From HK-STAS-PATE-42 sp964461505 (GTDB lineage: Bacteria > Patescibacteriota > Saccharimonadia > Saccharimonadales > HK-STAS-PATE-42), in the NCBI GenBank assembly GCA_964461505.1, contig CAYWUW010000002.1:1-64000 (forward strand): a DNA stretch of 64,000 nt. The letters are read 5' to 3'. A model generated the notes under the pieces. The model did not search any database. It worked only from the letters and a program-made list of their open reading frames with translations, and had not been told where the DNA came from. A program made the position numbers and the translations under genes. This document shows positions 29,679-36,434 of this stretch, piece after piece; the first letter of the stretch is position 1, and every line of letters begins with the position of its first letter.

Positions 29679-30824
29679 ATGAAGATACAGATTAAACCGA
29701 TCTCTAGCGAAAAGCTAGAGGAATATTTGAGAATTCCGGATTTAAGTTTAGATCCGAAAGAAGGAAAGCAGGCGCACGCAATAAATCTGGTTTACAGAAG
29801 AACGCGTAGCACTTTAGAAAAGCTCTGGCCAGAGACTGAAGTTAGGGTTATGAGACGCAATCCAATTGTAAGCGGTGAGGATTGTTACGATAATCTTTTG
29901 GTTCCAGAAGATAATGTGAGTAGAAGTTCAACTTATACGCACTGGGTTGATTTAGAAAATTGTTTGCAGACTCATACCACGGCACAAATTCCAGCTATTT
30001 TACGAGAATTAAGTTTAGATTATGACAATTGGGAAGATGTGACAATTATTGTTCCTGGCCTTGCTTACAGACGCGATGTTTATGATAAAACCCATCTTGG
30101 AATTTTGCATCAGATGGATATTTGGCGAATTGTGAAGAATGATAAGCGCGCTAAGCTTAATAAAACTGACCTTTTAGAGATGGTTAACGCGATTGCCAAG
30201 GAATTAGCTCCAGGTTGGAATCTTAGAATTGAAGATAATACTCATCCTTACACCAACGAAGGAATTGAGGTTAATGTTAAGCATAAAGACGGGCGCGATA
30301 TTGAAGTTCTGGAATGTGGACTTTTGGGAACGGAGCTTATTGAGCGGAGTGGCATGGATCCGGAAGAAGTTAGCGGGATTGCCTCTGGCTTAGGTTTAGA
30401 TAGGCTTGTCATGACGCTAAAAAATGTTCCGGATGTTCGTTATTTGCGGAGTAGTAACCAGAGGATTGCAGTGCAGATGTATGATTTGGAAGAATATAGG
30501 GCCGTTAGTTTGCAGCCAGCAATTCAAAGAGATATGAGTTATTCGGTTCCAAAAAAATATGTTGAAGAAGATGTCAGCCAAGAGGTTGAAGCAGCAATTG
30601 GCAAGGATTTAAGTAGTTTAGAATCTGTCGAACTTTTAAGCGAAACGGAACATTCTAAGCTTAATAAAACTGCGCGTGAGAAACTCGGTATTAAGCTTAG
30701 CCAAAAAAATGTTTTAGTTAGAATAACTTTGAGAGATTTGAACCGAACTTTAACTAAAGAAGAGGCCAACAAGATTTACGAGAAAATCTACAAAAAAGTG
30801 AACTATGGAGATGGTGGGTATTAA
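29679..30824 (+). CDS. single-chain phenylalanyl-tRNA synthetase (PheS core plus FDX-ACB)
   Basis: The protein charges tRNA-Phe with phenylalanine, by family. I choose the ATG at 29679 because AAGGGGG lies just upstream and the preceding frame to 29640 overlaps the 58-residue ORF; this gives 381 residues. The catalytic part shows LQTHTTAQIPAILRE (about 96-110), class II motif 2 (GLAYRRD, 127-133, with THLGILHQMD), HPYTNEGIEV, and motif 3 GLGLDRLVM (237-245). Residues about 278-372 are a ferredoxin-fold anticodon-binding domain (PAIQRDMSYSVP ... RDLNRTLTKEEANKIYEKI). That order, without the N-terminal coiled coil of bacterial PheS and without PheT, is the layout of mitochondrial PheRS. A separate PheST could exist outside the window. 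Confidence 0.85.
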   Translation: MKIQIKPISSEKLEEYLRIPDLSLDPKEGKQAHAINLVYRRTRSTLEKLWPETEVRVMRRNPIVSGEDCYDNLLVPEDNVSRSSTYTHWVDLENCLQTHTTAQIPAILRELSLDYDNWEDVTIIVPGLAYRRDVYDKTHLGILHQMDIWRIVKNDKRAKLNKTDLLEMVNAIAKELAPGWNLRIEDNTHPYTNEGIEVNVKHKDGRDIEVLECGLLGTELIERSGMDPEEVSGIASGLGLDRLVMTLKNVPDVRYLRSSNQRIAVQMYDLEEYRAVSLQPAIQRDMSYSVPKKYVEEDVSQEVEAAIGKDLSSLESVELLSETEHSKLNKTAREKLGIKLSQKNVLVRITLRDLNRTLTKEEANKIYEKIYKKVNYGDGGY

Positions 30825-30853
30825 GATTAACTTTTTGTTCTGAGATGTAAGTC

Positions 30854-31314
30854 CTATCCAGTTGGTTGAAGCCACCTATAAGATATCCCAGGATATCCAT
30901 TTCCCGCATTAACCCAGCTAATCATATGTATTAAGTCTAGAGCGGGAGATGCGAGTGCAGCCCTCAAGCATTGCTCATGAAAGCGACCTGTTAATCGAGC
31001 TTCTCTACCGTCAAGACCTAAGCCTTGAGCCACTTCATCCAAAATACCGCTAGCAGTAAATCCTTTTGGAGTGTTGGCTGCTATTCTATCACTATCCCAG
31101 CCTCCCCTTGTAAGTCCTTCTGGCTCTGGGGTTGTTAGTGTTTCTGGGTCTCCAAAAACACTAACATATATCCGGTATTACCTGCACTTCGCAAGAATCT
31201 ACTATCAGTGTAGTGCGGACATAGATCACCGTACTCAATTGGCCGAGTAGGGTCTGTTACTACATTGCTGCTCACGTCTATTCTAAAGTAATCATTAACT
31301 TGGATTTGTCTCAT
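30854..31314 (-). pseudogene. unidentified gene with an internal frameshift
   Basis: An ATG at 31314-31312 (MRQIQVNDYFRIDVSSNVV) opens a frame that stops early at 31137-31135. At about 31163-31170 a TATAT run appears to contain an extra AT; removing it joins GNTGY to VSVFGDPETLTTPEPEG and continues to TAG at 30856-30854 with GFTASGILDEVAQGLG and SWVNAGNGYPGISY. The joined product is about 152 residues. It may be a recent slippage mutation, a phase switch at a short repeat, or a sequencing error. No family recognised. The stretch has no TAAGCTTA motif. Confidence 0.6.
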
Positions 31315-31374
31315 TTACCTAATCTCTTTTTTGTACTTCTTGAGCATAGCATATCTTATACCAAGTCAACTTCT

Positions 31375-31908
31375 TTACTTGCCGGTGAAGCTCCAGTGCC
31401 AGGGCTCGGAAGTGTGGCGCTTAAGCTTAAATCTTTCGGCGTTTTGAGTTAACCAGGTGTAACATGGTGAGGAGCCAAAAATTGGGTAGCCCTCGCATTT
31501 AAAATCTATGGCCAGGCCATAATTATGAAGGCTTTGGCCTGGTTTTTCGGTGGGCGGCAGGCAAGATTCTGCGGGAGAGTTTTGTGCAGGACAGTTGGAA
31601 CTTCGAAGAGCGGTTTGTTCGGCGCAAGTTCTAAAGCTAGAGTTAATGGCGATTGGCTTGGAGGCTGCTCTGGCCTCTTTTATAATTTGTGTGGTTTGCA
31701 GAAGAAGAAGGGTATTAAGCTTAACCCCCTCAATTTGCGAAAGATTAAGCTTTTTGAGAGCTGGAGTTTGGCAATCTTCGCCAGGAATTTTATCTAATAA
31801 AGAACTGTAAGAACTTAGATTTTGAGTGGATTTTTTGGTGCTGTTTGGCAAGCTAGTAGAACTGAAGATGCCAGAACTGAGTGCAGCGATGATTAGCAAT
31901 TTAAACAT
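31375..31908 (-). CDS. VanY-type D-alanyl-D-alanine carboxypeptidase (M15) family protein
   Basis: The 177-residue protein starts with a hydrophobic signal segment (LLIIAALSSGIF). The M15 zinc-peptidase landmarks are IAINSSFRTCAEQ, the SxHxxGxAxD motif as SLHNYGLAIDF, and the last ligand and catalytic Glu as EPWHWSF near the C-terminus. It would trim D-Ala from peptidoglycan stem peptides outside the membrane. Six cysteines suggest disulfides, which fits an exported protein. Confidence 0.88.
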   Translation of the reverse strand: MFKLLIIAALSSGIFSSTSLPNSTKKSTQNLSSYSSLLDKIPGEDCQTPALKKLNLSQIEGVKLNTLLLLQTTQIIKEARAASKPIAINSSFRTCAEQTALRSSNCPAQNSPAESCLPPTEKPGQSLHNYGLAIDFKCEGYPIFGSSPCYTWLTQNAERFKLKRHTSEPWHWSFTGK

Positions 31909-32030
31909 ATCTTAAGTTTTAAGTTTAGCATTTTCGAGCTTTAAGAGTTTTTAAGAACTTAAACGCTTAAGCTTAATCTGTTATAATTTAAGCTTAAGTA
32001 AGTCAATCTTTAGAAAAAATAAAAAGTAGT

Positions 32031-32663
32031 ATGGATTTAAAAGGGCAAGTTTTAACAATATGTTTGAGTGGCGCGGCGCAAGGTTCCACTGTTGATATGG
32101 ATTATAAGATTGCCTTTGAAATTGGTAAAAAGATTGCTGAGCGGGGGCATACTCTAATTACCGGAGCCACGATTGGCTTGCCAGATTGGGCCGCGCAAGG
32201 AGCTAAAAGTGTGGGTGGCAAAAGTATAGGAATTAGCCCTGCGGCAAGTTTTAAGGAACATGTTAAATCTTACCACTTGCCAACAGAGGCTTATGATTTT
32301 ATTTTATACACGGGAATGAACTATGTTGGTAGAGATTCGCTGCTGGTGCAAAGTTCTGACTGTGTGATTTCTATTGGAGGAAGAATGGGTACGGTGCATG
32401 AATTTGCTACAGCGCTAGAAGCGCATAAACCAGTGGGAGTGGTTAGTAATTCTGGTGGAACCTCTGATTTATTTGATGAACTCATGGTTGTGGCTGGGCT
32501 TTGTAAAGGTGGAGTTTGCAACGAGCGGCATAATGTTTTTTTCAACGAAGATATTGATAAGCTTTTGGATACTGTAATTGATGCAACAATTGAGAAGTTT
32601 AGAGATGAAATGAAGCCTAAGCTTAAGAAGGCGAAGCATAAATCTAGACCCGAAGCGCATTAA
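32031..32663 (+). CDS. SLOG/LOG-type Rossmann nucleotide-binding protein
   Basis: The 210-residue protein has a Rossmann start (GQVLTICLSGAAQGS), GHTLITGATIGLPDWAAQG and the phosphate-binding ISIGGRMGTVHEFATAL, a variant of the PGGxGTxxE motif of LOG (lysine decarboxylase-like) proteins. SLOG proteins bind or cleave nucleotides; the exact substrate here is unknown. A TATAAT box lies at 31982-31987. The Lys-rich C-terminal tail is specific to this protein. The stop is followed by the TTAAGCTTAA motif. Confidence 0.75.
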   Translation: MDLKGQVLTICLSGAAQGSTVDMDYKIAFEIGKKIAERGHTLITGATIGLPDWAAQGAKSVGGKSIGISPAASFKEHVKSYHLPTEAYDFILYTGMNYVGRDSLLVQSSDCVISIGGRMGTVHEFATALEAHKPVGVVSNSGGTSDLFDELMVVAGLCKGGVCNERHNVFFNEDIDKLLDTVIDATIEKFRDEMKPKLKKAKHKSRPEAH

Positions 32664-32748
32664 GCTTAAGTGGAAATTCGTAAATTTTCTGTAGTTCTTT
32701 TAAACCCGCTCCTTGTTAGATTATCGAGGACCTGGTTTTAAGGTTATA

Positions 32749-32861
32749 GATTCTTGACGCTGCTACTGTCATTCTAAACGAATGTGAAGAATCCAGTCAG
32801 AAAAGGAAAGAGGCTAAGCTTAAGAAACCCTCTCCTAGCCTCTCCCTCCAAGGGAGAGGAA
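32749..32861. repeat. two intergenic repeat elements
   Basis: GATTCTTGACGC...TGTCATTCTAAACGAATGTGAAGAATCC (32749-32793, in two halves) forms an imperfect palindrome of the GAATCC/GTCATTC family also seen near 27657 and 27841. CCCTCTCCTAGCC...GGGAGAGGAA (32828-32861) is an inverted relative of 2598-2625. No gene lies in 32664-32927. Confidence 0.65.
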
Positions 32862-32927
32862 TTAGACGCCTTCTTTGGCGTAACGCTGGAGAGCGGGATT
32901 CATGCCACACATAGGAATCGGCTAAGC

Positions 32928-34739
32928 TTAGAGTTCTTCTTCGTCTTCGATAATTAAGCCGTTTTTTTGGTGGTGCCAAAGTTCGGCAAAAATTCCGCCG
33001 TAAGATAGAAGTTCGGTTTTTGTGCCTTGTTCAACTATTTTACCCCGATCCATAACAATAATTTTATCGACGTTATTTAAGGTGGAAAGGCGGTGGGCAA
33101 TGGCAATAACGGTTTTGCCGTGCCAGAGTTCTTCTAGCGATTCTTGAACAAGCTTTTCGGTTTTGGAATCTAAAGCGGAGGTTGCTTCATCTAGAATTAA
33201 GAGATCTGATTCTTTAAGGAATGCTCGAGCAATTGTAATGCGCTGGCGCTGGCCTAGGCTAAGCTTAATTCCGCGCTCCCCCACTAAAGTTTGGTATTTA
33301 TCAGGCAGAGAATTGATAAACTCGTGAGCGTGGGCTTTTTTGGCAGCCTTAATTATCTCGGCTTTGGCGGCTTTGCCTTCTTTGGCGTAAGCGATGTTGT
33401 AGGCAATGCTTTGTTGGAAGAGGGTTGTATCTTGCGGAACGTAAGAATTGATTAGGCTGAGCTCATCTTTAGAAACGCTCTTTCCATCAATCTGAATTGT
33501 TCCTTCTTGATAATCGTAGAACCCTAAAAGGAGCTTAATGAGAGTCGATTTGCCAGATCCTGATTTGCCGACGATGCCGATTTTTTCGTTCTTTTTAATC
33601 TCTAAATTAATGTTTTTGAGAACGAGACTATCTGGCCGATCTGGATAAGCAAAGTTGAGTTTATTAAGCTTAATGTTTCGAGAGAAATTTGGTTTAAAGA
33701 TTTTAAGCTTAGGTTTAGCTTGTTCCCTATAGTATTCCTTGACGATATTGCGTCCAGGGAAGAGATAGTTGTAGTTTTGTTTGTATTCGGAGACGTTGGT
33801 TGTGATGGATTTTATCCTCCCAGAGATATCCCAAATACTATTTGTAAATTGCTGAAGAACTGTAAGTGCGGTAACAAAACCTGCAACATCTAACCTACCA
33901 GACTTGTACAAGCTTAAGTTTAGTATTGCAAAACAAATCCACATTCCACCTCGAATTGTTGCGCCAGCATAACTCCAGTAGAGTTCATCCGCCACGCTTC
34001 TGGCGATGGAGGTTTGTTGCATGCTGTTATTATCCTGGTGTAAGGATTTAAGCTCAACCTGCTCGCTCTTGAAAGATTTAACATTAACAAAGTTGGCAAA
34101 AGAATCGTAAAGTCGACCCATCACAGTTGATTGCATATCTGAGTGTGTGGAGGCTGTGCGACGAACTTTTTTAAGTGTGACCCACGAAACTAAGCTTAAG
34201 ATTATCAAGAACAGAAAGAATAGAATGGCGTTCTCTTTACTAGATATAAAAAGAATACCGATAAAGACCGGGAACTTTACTAGGTTATTGATATCTTCTT
34301 GTTGAAACTCATATGAAAGAGATGCACCCTTAAAGTACGTCTCATGGGCCGCGCTAGCTATTTTGCCGCTGGGCTTTTGTACAAAATCTTTATATTCATA
34401 ATCCCAGGTGAACTTTTGGACTATGTCTCGAAATTTATAGTGAACCTTGGTCTGCCAAAAAGTGCTCATGAAGCCAGCAAGATGAATAAAAACATCATGG
34501 GCAATACCAACCCCAACCATAAGAAACACCCATTTTGAGATGTCTTTATAGTTATCTTGTAGACTTGTCAGGAGTTCGGCAATTTTTCCTACAAAATATG
34601 GCAGGGTCGCTGAGAATAAGTTTGCAATGAATGTTAAGCCGAAGACTATTGTGAGTTTTGGCCAGTTGTAGCGATACATACTCACAAGAGCCTTCATGCT
34701 CTGGTCTTTTGGGCCAGCTTTTTGTTTAGATTTTTTCAT
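32928..34739 (-). CDS. ABC transporter, fused permease and ATPase
   Basis: The 603-residue protein is a half-transporter exporter: six transmembrane segments over about residues 25-315, then an ATPase domain with Walker A (GIVGKSGSGKSTLIKLLLG), the signature LSLGQRQRITIARAF, Walker B (DLLILDEATSALDS) and the switch histidine in IAIAHRLST. The signature reads LSLGQ instead of LSGGQ. It would work as a homodimer unless a partner exists elsewhere. The substrate cannot be read from the sequence. A TATAAT box (complement of 34761-34766) lies upstream. Six TAAGCTTA-type motifs occur inside. Confidence 0.95.
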   Translation of the reverse strand: MKKSKQKAGPKDQSMKALVSMYRYNWPKLTIVFGLTFIANLFSATLPYFVGKIAELLTSLQDNYKDISKWVFLMVGVGIAHDVFIHLAGFMSTFWQTKVHYKFRDIVQKFTWDYEYKDFVQKPSGKIASAAHETYFKGASLSYEFQQEDINNLVKFPVFIGILFISSKENAILFFLFLIILSLVSWVTLKKVRRTASTHSDMQSTVMGRLYDSFANFVNVKSFKSEQVELKSLHQDNNSMQQTSIARSVADELYWSYAGATIRGGMWICFAILNLSLYKSGRLDVAGFVTALTVLQQFTNSIWDISGRIKSITTNVSEYKQNYNYLFPGRNIVKEYYREQAKPKLKIFKPNFSRNIKLNKLNFAYPDRPDSLVLKNINLEIKKNEKIGIVGKSGSGKSTLIKLLLGFYDYQEGTIQIDGKSVSKDELSLINSYVPQDTTLFQQSIAYNIAYAKEGKAAKAEIIKAAKKAHAHEFINSLPDKYQTLVGERGIKLSLGQRQRITIARAFLKESDLLILDEATSALDSKTEKLVQESLEELWHGKTVIAIAHRLSTLNNVDKIIVMDRGKIVEQGTKTELLSYGGIFAELWHHQKNGLIIEDEEEL

Positions 34740-34805
34740 GTTAATTTTAGATTTATTTTGATTATAACTTAAAGTGCTTAAGCTTAGTGAAAGAACACCT
34801 CACTC

Positions 34806-34836
34806 TTGTCATCTCGAGCTTGCCGAGAGATCTCTG
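34806..34836 (+). repeat. left half-element overlapping the GIY-YIG 3' end
   Basis: TGTCATCTCGAGC followed by TTGCCGAGAGATCTCT. Read on the minus strand it encodes the last residues of the GIY-YIG protein (RDLSASSR) and its TGA stop. It matches the left half of 18331-18390 and the solo half at 2806-2833. Confidence 0.85.
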
Positions 34837-35108
34837 AGTTTAGGGTTAAGCGTTTGGATTAGATCTAGCTTCTTTTGCTTGTTCCACTTTTTAAGTTGTT
34901 TTTCTCTAGCTATAGCTTGGTGTACTTCGTTGAATTCTTCATAGTAAATTAAATATTTACAGTTATATTTTGAGGTAAAGCTGTTTTCATAACTTCCGTC
35001 TTGATGCTCTTGAGTTCTGCGTTCTAGATCTGAAGTTATACCAATGTAGATAACTGTTCTTAATTTGCTAGAGACAATGTAGACGTAGTAGGTTTTGAGA
35101 TGGGGCAT
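34809..35108 (-). CDS. small GIY-YIG domain nuclease-like protein (palindrome-flanked)
   Basis: The 99-residue protein has TYYVYIVSSK (residues 6-15) and YIGITSDLERRTQEH (about 21-35), giving the GIY-YIG core, Arg and His, and a charged helix AIAREKQLKKWNKQ holding the candidate catalytic Glu. It is closer to cassette 1 (246-551) than to the tRNA-linked copy in spacing and in the AREKQLKKW helix. Its last eight residues and TGA stop are encoded by a palindromic repeat half; the other half lies 100-140 bp upstream. The TGA stop also shows that standard stop usage holds. Confidence 0.87.
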   Translation of the reverse strand: MPHLKTYYVYIVSSKLRTVIYIGITSDLERRTQEHQDGSYENSFTSKYNCKYLIYYEEFNEVHQAIAREKQLKKWNKQKKLDLIQTLNPKLRDLSASSR

Positions 35109-35208
35109 AAAAGGGATGTAGGAGGTATTAAGTTCAGATTTACAGGAGGAGATTAGGAAACTTGGATCTTAAGTTTATGCTTTTTTATCTTTATCTTACA
35201 GAAGTCAG

Positions 35209-35250
35209 GGAGATCTCTCCACTCCGCTTACGCTTCGGTCGAGATGACAA
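35209..35250 (-). repeat. right half-element upstream of the GIY-YIG gene
   Basis: GAGATCTCTCCACTCCGCTT, then ACGCTTCGGTCGAGATGACA. It is the inverted partner of 34806-34836 and matches the right half of 18331-18390. The two halves box the GIY-YIG gene in a unit of about 445 bp. The rest of 35109-35354 has no gene. Confidence 0.82.
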
Positions 35251-35354
35251 AATTGAACCAGCAGCAAGACGAGCGCGGCGAGGACTTTTTGGGGGGCGAG
35301 TAGCTTTGGCTTCACCGAGCTACAAAGTGGAGGGGTGCGCGAGCCAGATTAAGC

Positions 35355-35831
35355 TTAGCGGGCGAAGTGGGCGAAGGCGCGGTTGGCTTCTGCCATTTTG
35401 TGAACTTCTTCACGTTTTTTAACGGCGTTTCCAGTTTCGTTGAAGGCATCAACAATTTCAGAACCTAGACGTTGCCAGTAGGGCATTCCTTTTTTAGAAC
35501 GAGCAGCTGCAACAAACCACATTAAGCCTAGGTGAATTCTGCGGTGGCCAGCAACCGGAAATGGAATTTGGTAGTTGGCTCCACCCACGCGGCGGCCTTT
35601 AACCTCAAAAACCGGGAAGACGTTTTCTAGAGCTTTTTCTAAAACTTCGAGCTGGTTTTTAGATTTAAGCTTATCTGCGGCAAAATCCATAGCCATGTAA
35701 ACAGATTTTTCGGCGGAAGACTTTTTGCCATCTTTCATGCTCTTGTTAATTAAGCGCTGAACAAGAACTGAGCCGTAAAGTCGATCTGGGTTTGGTTCTT
35801 TTTGTAGAGATTTAGTTTTTTTGCGTGGCAT
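35355..35831 (-). CDS. rpsG: 30S ribosomal protein S7 (uS7)
   Basis: S7 nucleates the 30S head and contacts E-site tRNA. The 158-residue product shows LVQRLINKSMKDGKKSSAEK, the conserved VKGRRVGGANYQIPFPVAGH and a normal end AEANRAFAHFAR. It follows rpsL by 25 nt; fusA and tuf, which often come next, are absent. Confidence 0.98.
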   Translation of the reverse strand: MPRKKTKSLQKEPNPDRLYGSVLVQRLINKSMKDGKKSSAEKSVYMAMDFAADKLKSKNQLEVLEKALENVFPVFEVKGRRVGGANYQIPFPVAGHRRIHLGLMWFVAAARSKKGMPYWQRLGSEIVDAFNETGNAVKKREEVHKMAEANRAFAHFAR

Positions 35832-35856
35832 AATTGTTTAGTTAAGCTTAAGGTTT

Positions 35857-36270
35857 TTATTTTCCTTCTTTTTTGACTCCGTATTTTGAGCGGCCGTTTT
35901 TGCGGTTTTGAACTCCTTGCAAATCGAGAGCGCCACGAACAATTGTGTAGCGCACACCGATTAGATCTGGCACGCGACCTCCACGAACCAAAACTGCGGC
36001 GTGTTCTTGCAAATTGTGACCTTCGCCAGGGATATAAGCCCAAAACTCCTCACCGTTAGTTAGGCGAACGCGGGCAACTTTGCGCATGGCAGAGTTTGGC
36101 TTTTTTGGTGTTGCAGTAGTAACTTTAATACAGACTCCGCGGCGTAGAGGTGCAGCTTTTTGATACTTTTTGTTTCTAATAGTATTGGAAACTGTTTTTA
36201 GAGCCGGAGATTTTGGTTTCTTGCTTTTAGGCTTTCTAGGCTTTTTAAGAAGCTGGTTGACTGTTGGCAT
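35857..36270 (-). CDS. rpsL: 30S ribosomal protein S12 (uS12)
   Basis: S12 checks codon-anticodon pairing in the decoding centre. The 137-residue product has the two decoding loops, TPKKPNSAMRKVARVRLTNG and IPGEGHNLQEHAAVLVRGGR, plus RVPDLIGVRYTIVRGALD. The lysine changed in streptomycin-resistant mutants (TPKKPNS) is present. It has its own promoter (36391-36420). Confidence 0.98.
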   Translation of the reverse strand: MPTVNQLLKKPRKPKSKKPKSPALKTVSNTIRNKKYQKAAPLRRGVCIKVTTATPKKPNSAMRKVARVRLTNGEEFWAYIPGEGHNLQEHAAVLVRGGRVPDLIGVRYTIVRGALDLQGVQNRKNGRSKYGVKKEGK

Positions 36271-36390
36271 AGTTTTTAGAATTCTTTAACCCCAAACTTG
36301 GGAGATTGTTGTAAGCAATTTTGCTACTTTTTAAACTTAACTATTAAAATTTATTAAAATTTATTAAACTTAATTTAAATCTTACTTGCT

Positions 36391-36420
36391 ATTATACTCT
36401 GTTGAAGACCTAAAAGGCAA
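36391..36420 (-). promoter_or_regulatory. promoter of rpsL-rpsG
   Basis: TTGCCT (complement of 36415-36420) and TATAAT (complement of 36391-36396) are 18 nt apart. The start near 36384 gives a leader of about 115 nt that contains three imperfect direct repeats of TTATTAAAAT (36341-36370). Confidence 0.72.
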
Positions 36421-36434
36421 GTTCTTTTTGATGT

